Part shown: one piece after another, positions 1-7,362 of the stretch
How the letters are laid out: each line of letters starts with the position of its first letter
Position numbering within the stretch: the stretch's first letter is position 1
Assembly (NCBI GenBank): GCA_963817395.1
Contig: CAWFOC010000001.1
Location: 62,001-126,000, forward strand
Reading direction: 5' to 3'
DNA length: 64,000 nucleotides
DNA from: CAWGYQ01 sp963817395
GTDB lineage: Bacteria; Acidobacteriota; Vicinamibacteria; Vicinamibacterales; CAVPJW01
Position numbers and translations under genes: made by a program
Notes under the pieces: generated by a model
Told to the model about the DNA's origin: nothing
Databases searched by the model: none
What the model saw: the letters and a program-made list of their open reading frames with translations, nothing else

Positions 1-664
1 AGCCTGAGCACTCCGGCGAGATCGCGACTTTGAAGGTTGGCGTGCCGACGATGAGCCGCGCCGGATCGCTGAGGGTTGACGGATAGATCAGGCGAAGCGT
101 CCACTCGACGACCGCGAAGGTGTAGCGGGCGAGCGAATGCCAGAGCTGTTCGGTGATGAATCCTGCCGACCAGATCGCGCCGCCGGCGATCGCGGCCCAG
201 GCCAGCTTGACGCCCGCGGCTCTCGCGGCGGCGCGCCAACTGCTGATCGGAAAGATCGCCAGGCTCCAGGCGACGAGCGTTCCTGCACCGGCGATGAACC
301 ACGCCACGGTGCGGAGCGGAAGCTGCGGGGGCGCTGCCTTATCGGATTCGAAAAGCGATGCGCTGAGAAGGATGAAGGCCAAGAGGAACGTGGCATGTAC
401 AGCCAGCGGCACGATCCGCCAACGATGAGCATCAGGAACCGTCACGCTGCGCAGTCCGCGGAGAAGGTCTTTGCCGGCCAGCACGATCGTGAGGACCGCG
501 ATCGTCGTGGCCAACCGGAGATATTGCGGAGCCCACCCGAGGATCAGGGCAAAGGCGGAGTCGGAACGAAGAAGGCTTTGGGTGTCGAACCGGAAGGTGA
601 GGTATAGCAGTTCAGCCGCAAGGAGGACGACCGCGGCGACAACGGTAGGCAGAAACGACGAAGA
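1..664 (-). CDS. Exosortase (XrtE-like), 3' end cut by window edge
   Basis: An open frame of about 221 codons encodes a multi-membrane-segment protein. Its N-terminal part reads AAELLYLTFRFDT, followed by several hydrophobic helices, and it ends exactly at the edge with GTPTFKVAISPECSG. The Cys of ECSG (codon at 8-10) matches the catalytic Cys of exosortases, the membrane transpeptidases that process C-terminal PEP-CTERM-type sorting tails. The FRFDT start and the GTP.F.V.I.PECSG block most resemble the XrtE exosortase/protease fusion type, so a C-terminal protease domain may lie outside the window. The frame opens after a TGA at 665-667 with no ATG or GTG nearby, so the true 5' end is probably displaced by an indel. 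A GTG at 666-668 is one frame off, and an in-frame TTG at 514 would delete the first helix. The family is confident; the subtype is inferred. Confidence 0.8.
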
Positions 665-780
665 TCACCCGCCCGGCCCGCCGCTAAAGTGCGCGCCTGC
701 AGTGCGTTCGCGAGGGCCGTGGCCTGTGAAGTGATGAGCTGGCCCTAGCAATTGAGGTGCCGGTGGGATTATTGGGCCGT

Positions 781-806
781 TATGGCTGTAAATGGTTACA
801 GCCATA
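781..806. repeat. Perfect 11-bp inverted repeat, 4-nt loop
   Basis: TATGGCTGTAA and TTACAGCCATA are exact reverse complements separated by ATGG. The element lies in the AT-richer part of the region upstream of the exosortase gene. There is no T-run after it, so it is not a standard intrinsic terminator. It could be a dimeric-regulator operator or a structured leader. Confidence 0.6.
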
Positions 807-973
807 CCACTTCCATCGTTGAATTTTGTCAATCCCTGGGGTAAAAGCTGAGCAATAGAGGACTTTTGTCGCGCCCCGCGGATTTTCTCGGAATTGCCGG
901 CTCCTTCACCAGCAGTTCCGGCCCTGGACCTTGGGGGCGAAACGCCGAAACCCCTCGGACATTTTCGGAAGTT

Positions 974-1106
974 TGGTTGCGGGGGGGGGGTGTCTATGGT
1001 GTCCGTCGCCCGCGTGTCCTGGGCCGCGGCATGACGCGCGCCGTCGTCCGCGTAGCCCGCGTTTCGGTGCCCACAAAGTGGCCCAGCTGTATGAGCATGG
1101 GCGCGA
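974..1106 (+). repeat. Dispersed G-run repeat, copy A
   Basis: Begins TGGTTGCGGGGG (the reverse complement of a tRNA-fMet 3' end) and continues through GTGTCCTGGGCCGCGGCATG to GTATGAGCATGGGCGCG. It aligns by eye with 20141-20275 along most of its length, with scattered substitutions and small indels. Not obviously coding. The ten-G run is a likely spot for sequencing error. Confidence 0.65.
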
Positions 1107-1134
1107 TGGAAGTCGGGAAGAGGGGGTTAAGGTG

Positions 1135-1225
1135 TGGTTGCGGGGGGGTGTTGGCGTCATGGGTACCCGAGGTGGCGGCCTGATGCGCGCGCCGTCGTCT
1201 GTCGTGCGCCGCCGCGCTGGGCATC
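1135..1225 (+). repeat. Dispersed G-run repeat, diverged copy A'
   Basis: Starts with the same TGGTTGCGGGGG anchor 28 bases after copy A ends. It keeps a GGCGGCCTGATGCGCGCGCC section that corresponds to CCGCGGCATGACGCGCGCC in copies A and B. The middle is diverged, so the right end is uncertain. Confidence 0.45.
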
Positions 1226-1274
1226 GACGCGGACGCGGATGGTTGAGCGCAGGTGATCAGACGGGTTCAGGGAA

Positions 1275-2678
1275 CTACCACGAGATCGTAACGGAACCGT
1301 CGCCGCTGTTGACCCCCTTCTCATGCACGACACCCTTCGCGCCGGGCGCCGCGAACGACGAGCCACCCCCGCCGCCCGCGGCGCCAGCGGTGCTGGGGTT
1401 TCCACCACCACCGCCCCCACCGCCGAAGTAGCCCCCGCCACCACCGCCGCCACCAATGACTCCGGGCTGGTGGGTGCCACTGATTCCACCCTCACCTGCC
1501 ACGCCCGCGGTTCCGGGGGTGCCGCTGCTGCTGCCGGGGCTTGCGTCGCCCCCGGCGCCGCCCGCCTCCTGCGTGCCTCCGCCGCCACCGCCGCCGCTTC
1601 GGTCCGGGCTCTCGCCAGGATCGGCGATGAGACCTCCGCCGTCGCCGCCGTCCCCGCCAGGGTCGGCACGGCCGCCGGCTTCAGCGCCGCCGCCCCCTCC
1701 GCCGCCGGCGATCACCAGCGGGGTGGCGCCCTGATAGACGTCCGACGCACCACCGCCACCGCCACCGACTCCGGTGCTTCCGCCGCCTCCGTTGAAGCCG
1801 CCGACAAAACCAAGGCCAGCACCACCGACATGCACGGTGAGCAATGCGCCCGGCGAGACGGACACGGTCGCCCTCGTCTGACCGCCCAAGCCACCCGCGC
1901 CGGGAAGATCCCCAAAACCAGCAACGCCCGATCCGCCGCTGGCCTCAATGGTGACGCGTACGACGCCGTCGGGCACCGTAAGGGTCTCCGTGCCCACAGA
2001 GGTGAACGTCTCGGAACCCGGCTCCGCATTGATTGTGAAGGTTCGCCCGCCGCTTCTCCCGCCGGCCGTCCTGACCGTCACTACGCGGGGACCGGCGGTG
2101 GTCAAATCGAGCACGAAGCTGGCCGTCAGCGACGTACTGCTGCCCACGACGACGTCGTTGACCGTCACGCCGCCACCGCCGACGTTCACCGTCGTGGCGC
2201 CGACGACGAAATTGGTGCCCGTCAGCGTGACCGCCACCGTCTCGCCCCGGAGCCCGTCATTCGGCGAGACGCTCGTCAGCGTCGGCGCGCCCGGAGGCGG
2301 CGGCAGCGACTGAGCGTCCACGGGCGACGGCGCCGCGATCGAGTAGACCGCCGGGAGCATTGCCGCCGCCACGCCACGACCGAGCAGCCAGCGCCGGGTC
2401 CTCGCCGGGCGATCCGCCCGTGAGTCAACCGGCGATTCCAGCAGGTGGAGGCGCGCCAGTTCCCTGAGCGTCAGGTCGACGACGGCCTCGGCCTCGGGGA
2501 CCCTGTCCCGAGCCAATGCCGCGGCCATCGCGTCGGGACTCGTGGCCCCGTCACACTGCCGCCACACACACGCCGCGGTCGGGTTGAGCGCGTGCACCTG
2601 CGCACGAGCCCGATCGTAGACCGCGACTTCGTCGCCCAGCTGCTCCGTGTGCGTGGTGGGAGACTGTTGGGGATACAT
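1275..2678 (-). CDS. PqqD-like domain + IPT/TIG + glycine-rich secreted protein
   Basis: A 467-residue protein starting MYPQQSPTTHTEQ; the longer upstream extension would run antisense through the recombinase remnant and is not credible. Residues about 10-85 resemble the PqqD-like (RiPP-recognition-element) fold: AVYDRARAQVHALNPTAACV is the typical 'x-LN-x-T/S-A-xxW' core. A hydrophobic segment follows (LLGRGVAAAMLPAVYSIAAP), then one IPT/TIG immunoglobulin-like domain (PTLTSVSPNDGLRGETVAV), then a domain starting ETFTSVGTETLTVPDGV. The last 200 residues are very glycine-rich. PqqD folds bind peptides or proteins; IPT and Gly-rich domains are usual in exported surface proteins. The pairing suggests a surface protein with an N-terminal cytosolic recognition domain. 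Its function is unknown and this is inference. No PQQ-biosynthesis or radical-SAM gene is adjacent. Confidence 0.75.
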   Translation of the reverse strand: MYPQQSPTTHTEQLGDEVAVYDRARAQVHALNPTAACVWRQCDGATSPDAMAAALARDRVPEAEAVVDLTLRELARLHLLESPVDSRADRPARTRRWLLGRGVAAAMLPAVYSIAAPSPVDAQSLPPPPGAPTLTSVSPNDGLRGETVAVTLTGTNFVVGATTVNVGGGGVTVNDVVVGSSTSLTASFVLDLTTAGPRVVTVRTAGGRSGGRTFTINAEPGSETFTSVGTETLTVPDGVVRVTIEASGGSGVAGFGDLPGAGGLGGQTRATVSVSPGALLTVHVGGAGLGFVGGFNGGGGSTGVGGGGGGASDVYQGATPLVIAGGGGGGGAEAGGRADPGGDGGDGGGLIADPGESPDRSGGGGGGGTQEAGGAGGDASPGSSSGTPGTAGVAGEGGISGTHQPGVIGGGGGGGGYFGGGGGGGGNPSTAGAAGGGGGSSFAAPGAKGVVHEKGVNSGDGSVTISW

Positions 2679-2786
2679 CAGATCGCTCCTGGTGGTGGGC
2701 CACGCGGACCGCACAGGCGTCCCGACCTTCCAGCGGCTCGGCCATTCTACCGCCCGTTCCGCCACAGACACTACCAAGGATCGGAA

Positions 2787-3458
2787 CCGCCAGGAAAGTC
2801 TTCTCCAACGTATTTGTTCTCGAAGCTCACACAGTGCGGCGTCTGCGGCGGCGGCTATCACGTGTGGTCGCGCGAGGTGTTGCGCTGCTTCAACAACCAG
2901 AAACGGCACACCTGTGCGAACACGCGCGCCATCTCGCGGCAGGAACTGGAGGGCCGCGTGCTGCGCGCCCTGCAGGACCGCTTCCTGGCCGACCGCGAGG
3001 CGTTTGCCGAATTCTGCGCTGAGTTCATCGAGGAGCTGAATCAGGAGCGACGGGCGCACCGCACGCAGCTGGCGGGGGCGCCGCGGGAAATCCTGGCGCT
3101 CAACCGGCGCTCAAAAGAAATCCTGGAGTTGCTGCTCCAAGGGGTTCCGCGATGAGGCGTGGAAAGTGGAACTGCGCGAGCTGGAGCATCGGCGCGCCGA
3201 GCTCGAAGCCTTCATCGCCGCGGCCGAGACCGAGCCTGCGCTGCCTGCCCTGCACCCGCACATGGCGACGGTCTACCGGCAGAAGGTCGAGTCGCTCGCA
3301 GCGGCGCTCGAGCATGCGGACGAGACGCTGCGGGCGTCAGCGCGGGAATCGCTGCGCGGGTTCATCACCGCGATTGTGATTCCACCTGGCGACGGGCTAC
3401 TCGAAGTGCGGGGGATCTCGGGATGATGCTGGCTGCCGTCGGGGTGGCGGGCGGCTAG
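2787..3458 (+). pseudogene. Serine recombinase C-terminal remnant
   Basis: Only the C-terminal half of a large serine recombinase remains. SKLTQCGVCGGGYHVW followed by CFNNQKRHTCANTRAISRQE is the recombinase zinc beta-ribbon with its paired cysteines, followed by the helical coiled-coil region (LEGRVLRALQDRFLADREAF). The reading frame changes near 3140-3165, after which ELRELEHRRAELEAF continues. It changes again near 3420, giving a GMMLAAVGVAGG ending and a TAG at 3456. The catalytic resolvase domain is absent upstream, where the divergent PqqD-like gene begins at 2678. The element therefore cannot be active. It is the clearest trace of an integrated mobile element in the window, and the tRNA-derived sequence 18 bases downstream fits its integration target. 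Confidence 0.8.
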
Positions 3459-3475
3459 ATCCGTGTTGGACAAGA

Positions 3476-3489
3476 TGGTTGCGGGGGCG
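3476..3489 (+). other. Putative att scar identical to tRNA-fMet 3' end
   Basis: TGGTTGCGGGGGCG is identical to 21749-21762, i.e. the reverse complement of the CCA end, acceptor strand and start of the T-stem of the tRNA-fMet gene. It lies immediately after the recombinase remnant. Tyrosine and serine recombinases often leave a copy of a tRNA 3' end at element borders, so an attachment-site remnant is the simplest reading. Confidence 0.55.
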
Positions 3490-3799
3490 TGCAACCAGCG
3501 GTACTTGCAGCTGTGGAGCGCAGCCAGTTGAGTCAACACGGCTCGCGACACACCGTCGGACCCGCACTCGCAGCGAGGCTGCCAAAGTCACGTTCCGACC
3601 TCTGTCACACCTAACGCCGTACCAGACGGACGGCGCGGCCAGAATGCAGGAACAGCTTCGGCCCGTTCCCGGTCACGCCAACGTCGACGTGCGCCAAATG
3701 ACCTGTCGGTCGTTACGCGGCTGCTCCCGACGGCACCGACCTTCCCCTTTGGGTAGTAGCGGAGGCCCACGCCGATACCTACAATGCCCACCTTAGTGC
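3490..3799. other. Non-coding stretch after recombinase remnant
   Basis: About 300 bases with no supported gene. It contains one inverted copy (3733-3762) of the dispersed TGCCCTTAGGGGAAGG-type repeat. The open frames on both strands are short, Arg-rich and unlike any family I recognise. Confidence 0.5.
3733..3762 (-). repeat. Dispersed CCCTTAGGGG-type repeat, copy 1 (inverted)
   Basis: Read on the minus strand it is CGCTACTACCCAAAGGGGAAGG followed by TCGGTGCC. It matches the copies at 7805, 11148 and 11666 apart from a few substitutions in the CCCTTAGGGG core. It is located in non-coding DNA. Confidence 0.5.
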
Positions 3800-4046
3800 A
3801 TCGCTGGGGTCGGCAACGGCAACATGACCAGGGCGGCGGTCACCGCGGCCGCCAACGCCGTGAAGGGCGATGTCGTGGTGCGGAGCTCCCGCGTGGCGAC
3901 GGGACTCGTGGGACGGAATGTGGAGCTCAACGACGACGAGCTGGGCTTCATCGCCTCGGACGAGCTGAACCCGCGCGGATTCTCCTCTCGCTGGCGCTGC
4001 TGAAGAAGCCCGCCGCCGCGCAGGTGCGACGATGTTCCGCACCTAC
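3800..4046 (+). pseudogene. L-asparaginase C-terminal remnant
   Basis: The translation IAGVGNGNMTRAAVTAA, then VVVRSSRVATGLVGRN and NDDELGFIASDELNP matches the conserved C-terminal third of type I/II L-asparaginases (GxGNGN, VxxSSR, RN, DxLNPxKAR). The frame then slips near 3975 to ARILLSLALLKKP and again near 4030 to MFRTY, which together resemble the family C-terminus. A TAG at 3794-3796 lies just upstream and the N-terminal two thirds, including the catalytic threonine motifs, are missing. Either the gene was truncated by the rearrangement that left the recombinase remnant, or it is badly assembled. As written it cannot encode an active enzyme. Confidence 0.75.
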
Positions 4047-4065
4047 TATCCCGGAGGAGACATGT

Positions 4066-5386
4066 ATGAAAACTGGAGACCTGCCCTGGCGTCGCGCTGG
4101 CCGCGATACTTCTGTTCATCGTGCCTGCGGTCGCCGTGGCTCATCCTGCGCAGAGCGGGAGCGCTCCGCCGGCGCAGCAGGGGCCCGTTCCCCCGTCGCA
4201 GCCAGCCGCCATCGACGATACGATCACGGCCGCTGATGGCGAGAACGAGCCGCCGGCGCGCGGGTTGGTGAGTTTCAACGAGTACGCAGGCTCGCTCGGA
4301 TCCATCCGGGTCGGCTTCGGTCTTCTGTTCGACTACGCCGGCTTCACGCAGGACGACAATAGCAAAGAACAGTTCGATATGACGTCAGGGTGGAAGTACC
4401 GCGACGGACGTATCCTCCTGAACGGTCGTCTGGGGTTCAAACGGGCAACCACGTGGACCGCCGGCATCATGTACGATGCCGACAAGGAAACCATGCTCCT
4501 CCGGATGACGGGGATCATGGTGGCGGTTCCCGAAATCTGGGGGCACATCTTCGTCGGTCGGTCCAAGGAAGGCTTCTCGCTGAACAAGGTGATGAACGGG
4601 TACGCCGGCTGGGGGATGGAGCGTGCCGCCGTCAGCGATGCGATGCTCCCCATCCTCGCCGATGGCGTCAAGTGGCTCGGCTACGCGCCGAAGGCCCGCA
4701 TCATCTGGAACGTCGGGTTTTACGGCGACGCGCTGTCTGACGGCGAGGGGTTCTCCAGCTACGAGAACCAGCTGGCCGGGCGCGTTGCCTGGGTGCCGAT
4801 GATGACGCCCACGGGCGGGACCCTGGTCCATCTGGGGGTCAGCGGACGGTACGGCTGGGTGAACAGCGGGAAGCTGCGGCTGAAGGCGCGGCCGGGCGCC
4901 TGGGCGGCGCCGTTAGTCGTCGATACCGGGGAGTTTGCCGCCGATGGAAGCACGACGATCGGGCTCGAGGCGTACTACCGACCCGGCTCCCTCACCATGG
5001 GGGGCGAGTATTTCATGCAGAAGGTCGATGCCCCGCAGTCGGGCGACCCGTCCTTCCACGGCGGCGAGGCGTTCTTCTCCTGGTTGATCACTGGTGAGGT
5101 GCGCGTCTACAACACACAGAACGGAGACTTCAAACAGATCTCACCGCTGCGTACCGTCTTCTCTGGCGGACCCGGCGCCTGGGAGCTCGTGGCACACGTC
5201 AACACCGTCGATCTCGACAGCGGGCCAATCTCGGGCGGCACGTTCTGGCGCTTCACGCCCCTGGTCAACTGGTATCTGTCGGACAACGTGCGCCTGGAGC
5301 TCGCGTATGGGTACGGATCGCTGAACCGCTTCGGTCTCGTCGGCAAGACGCACTTCTTCCAGACACGACTTCAGCTACAGCTCTAG
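4066..5386 (+). CDS. Phosphate-selective (OprO/OprP-type) porin
   Basis: An outer-membrane beta-barrel protein of about 440 residues. The mature part has alternating aromatic/polar strands (SIRVGFGLLFDYAGF, GWKYRDGRILLNGRLGF, VRLELAYGYGSLNRF) and ends in a strand closing with LQLQL, as in OprO/OprP-family porins that pass phosphate or other anions. The frame from GTG 4121 lacks most of a signal peptide. ATG 4066 (MKTG), preceded by a strong GGAGGAG Shine-Dalgarno, is one base out of phase; joining it through LAAILLFIVPAVAVAHPAQ restores a normal signal peptide ending in AHPAQ. I therefore place the start at 4066 with an indel near 4085-4100. The stop is convergent with the next gene. Confidence 0.8.
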
Positions 5387-5429
5387 AAGCGCGGCTTCAA
5401 TAAACTCAGGCACGTGGCACCCGCAATTT

Positions 5430-6155
5430 CTACCCTCGAGCGCGTTGAAGCTCCTCGGCCAGGATGGGGACACCGAGATTGCTTGCCTGCATACCCGCGG
5501 CGACGCAGATCTTGAGCACTTCCATGATCTCTTCCATGGTCGCGCCGAGCTTCAGGGCCGACTGGATGTGCCGGCGTGTGCCTGGCGCGTACATATGAGT
5601 GACCGACGCATCGACGGCGATGCTCAGCAGCTCCGCCAGCTTGGGCGTGAATACCCCACTGGTGTAAACGGGCAGGCTCACGGCGATGATCGCTTCCGTC
5701 CAGGCCGGGGCAATCTCGAAGAATGCGTCCCAGGCCGTATTCCACTGGCCCGCGGCTTTCATCGTGTCGCAGACAGGGGTTGCCGCCGGCTTCGGCGTGA
5801 ACGTCACACCGGCCGCCTTCGCTTCTTCCAGGAGAATGGGTGCGCCCAGGCTGCACGTATGGAGCGCCAGAAGAGATGCGACCTTCAGGGTCATCAGGAT
5901 CTCTTCGCGGGTCGCGCCGGCGTCGAGTGCGCCGCGAATATGGCGCCGGGTTCCCTCGGCGCTCAAGTTCGTGCACGCAGCATTCACCGCCAGGCTGATC
6001 AACTCGACGTCTTTACGCGGCAGTACGCCGTTGGTCCATGGATCGGCGGACATCCTGAGGCATTCATCGACCCAGGACGGTTCCCATTCGCGAAACGTGG
6101 CCAGCGCAGCGTTGTCCCAGGGACCGGTGGCTTCTGCTTTCGCGGGTACTGCCAT
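5430..6155 (-). CDS. Double-domain carboxymuconolactone decarboxylase family protein
   Basis: About 241 residues with two tandem CMD/AhpD-like domains. The first (DVELISLAVNAACTNLSAEG, then RRHIRGALDAGATREEILMTL) and the second (LAELLSIAVDASVTHMYAPG, then RRHIQSALKLGATMEEIMEVL) are clear internal duplicates. The CMD family includes gamma-carboxymuconolactone decarboxylase and AhpD peroxidase partners; no CxxC redox motif is visible, so AhpD chemistry is unlikely. The start is taken at ATG 6155 (MAVPAK), which has GGGAG seven bases upstream; ATG 6170 is possible. It is the last gene of a three-gene minus-strand operon after a BKACE enzyme (30-base gap), which suggests a shared catabolic pathway. 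Confidence 0.85.
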   Translation of the reverse strand: MAVPAKAEATGPWDNAALATFREWEPSWVDECLRMSADPWTNGVLPRKDVELISLAVNAACTNLSAEGTRRHIRGALDAGATREEILMTLKVASLLALHTCSLGAPILLEEAKAAGVTFTPKPAATPVCDTMKAAGQWNTAWDAFFEIAPAWTEAIIAVSLPVYTSGVFTPKLAELLSIAVDASVTHMYAPGTRRHIQSALKLGATMEEIMEVLKICVAAGMQASNLGVPILAEELQRARG

Positions 6156-6185
6156 ATCACTGTCTCCCATTTGAGGGTCCCGTCC

Positions 6186-7328
6186 TTACGTCTTCGCCAG
6201 CGCCGGTGGCGGCGTCATGCAGTAGGCCATCGGATGCGAGTCGGAAATCTGGTGCTGGACGCTCTTCTTGCCGTCGGTCTCCCAGACCATGAAGCCGCGA
6301 TCGTCATCGCCGCGATTGGGCGGCATACCGAGGTTCTTCAGCGTCTCGTCCACGCTGTCGTACCAGACCCCGATCTTCATGATCTTGCGCGCTTCGTCCG
6401 CCGTCGCAATCCTGCGGCCGAACCGCTCGCTGAGGTCCACGGCTGCCTTGATCTGGTCAATCGACGTCATACGCTGGCGCTTGCTGTTCCAGAGGTTGTC
6501 CTCGATCCCGACGCGCACGTGCTGGCCCAGGATGATCGCCATCGGCTGAGCGACCGCGTTGACCCGCATCCCGGCCCAGAAGGTGACGACGGCACCCTGC
6601 GGTTCGCGCTGGAGCCAGTGCATCCAGTCGAATGGATTGTGGCCACACCCGCCGCCGCCATACATCGTGATGTTCGTATTCAGCGGGCCCATGTACGCAC
6701 CGTGGCGGATCAGCCGCTCCACGATCTCGAGCTGGTGCACATGCGCCAGTGTGAAGTAGGGCTGGATCTTATGCGCCCGCAGGCGCTTCAAGTGCTCCAG
6801 ATAGAAGGCCGGACCGGCGTCGGTGAACATGCCGGCGTACGCCGCGATCACTTTCGGATCCTCCAGATGGGTCCCTTTCACATCGTCCGCGGTCCACATC
6901 TGCGTGATGTCGAACATCGAGGTGCCGATGGCTACGGTGACGGTCTCCGGCGCCGGCGTGATTTCCGCGAGCATGTGGCGCGTGTCGTAGTCCAGCCACT
7001 TGGCCTTGGCGTCATCGCTCTTGGGCGAGAAGGCGATGGAGCCGCCGACCTGGATGATCATTTCGGGCACGGCTTTCTGGAGGCGCGCCATCATCAAGTT
7101 GTAGTGCTCGATATCCGCGGAGAGGTGCCCGGTCGCGGGGTTGCGCACGTGGAGGTGCAAGACCCTGGCGCCGGCCTTGTAGCAATCCACCGCCGCCGTG
7201 ACCTGCTCGTCCCAGGTCACGGCAATGTCGGGCGCGTCGCCCGGCAACCATGTCGGCCCATAGGGCGCCGCAGTGATGATCAACGGTTGCATGTTCTCGG
7301 GATACAGTGCGTCGTCTGTGTAACGCAT
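6186..7328 (-). CDS. BKACE (3-keto-5-aminohexanoate cleavage enzyme) family
   Basis: A 380-residue TIM-barrel beta-keto acid cleavage enzyme. The start MQPLIITAAPYGPTW and the metal-binding RVLHLHVRNPATGH (HxH) match the family, which condenses a beta-keto acid with acetyl-CoA to give acetoacetate and a new CoA thioester; the founder acts in lysine fermentation. Other visible blocks are PEMIIQVGGSIAFSPK, FTLAHVHQLE and the C-terminal EARKIMKIGVWYDS. At 380 residues it is longer than the roughly 275-310 usual for Kce, so the substrate is probably different. It has a strong GGAGGA Shine-Dalgarno and lies between a VOC protein and a double CMD protein, all minus strand with gaps of 30-35 bases. 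Confidence 0.85.
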   Translation of the reverse strand: MRYTDDALYPENMQPLIITAAPYGPTWLPGDAPDIAVTWDEQVTAAVDCYKAGARVLHLHVRNPATGHLSADIEHYNLMMARLQKAVPEMIIQVGGSIAFSPKSDDAKAKWLDYDTRHMLAEITPAPETVTVAIGTSMFDITQMWTADDVKGTHLEDPKVIAAYAGMFTDAGPAFYLEHLKRLRAHKIQPYFTLAHVHQLEIVERLIRHGAYMGPLNTNITMYGGGGCGHNPFDWMHWLQREPQGAVVTFWAGMRVNAVAQPMAIILGQHVRVGIEDNLWNSKRQRMTSIDQIKAAVDLSERFGRRIATADEARKIMKIGVWYDSVDETLKNLGMPPNRGDDDRGFMVWETDGKKSVQHQISDSHPMAYCMTPPPALAKT

Positions 7329-7362
7329 GAACTCGTCCTCCTGTCAGTCTCGGGTTCTGTCT

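Larger units (their letters stand above)
665..1274. other. Gene-poor region with hairpin and G-run repeats
   Basis: About 600 bases between the exosortase 5' end and the 3' end of the minus-strand Gly-rich protein gene. I find no convincing coding region: the open frames here are Arg/Pro-rich and out of phase with any family. The stretch holds an 11-bp perfect inverted repeat (781-806) and two copies of a repeat that begins with a tRNA-like TGGTTGCGGGGG (from 974 and from 1135). The AT-richer section at about 740-860 is the likeliest place for the exosortase promoter, but I cannot assign boxes. Confidence 0.6.

Noticed and set aside
1275..1800. Gly-rich coding repeats considered as a CRISPR-like or minisatellite array
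   Set aside because: The repetition is at the codon level (GGC/GGT runs) inside one open frame, with no regular repeat-spacer period.
1323..2423. Plus-strand Ala/Thr/Arg-rich open frame opposite the Gly-rich gene
   Set aside because: It mirrors Gly/Val codons of the minus-strand gene and has no recognisable domain or ribosome site.
3588..3791. Minus-strand open frame starting MGIVGIGVGLRYYPKGKVG
   Set aside because: It looks briefly like a beta-barrel segment, but it is short, turns Arg-rich and runs through a dispersed repeat. No start or partner sequence supports a gene.
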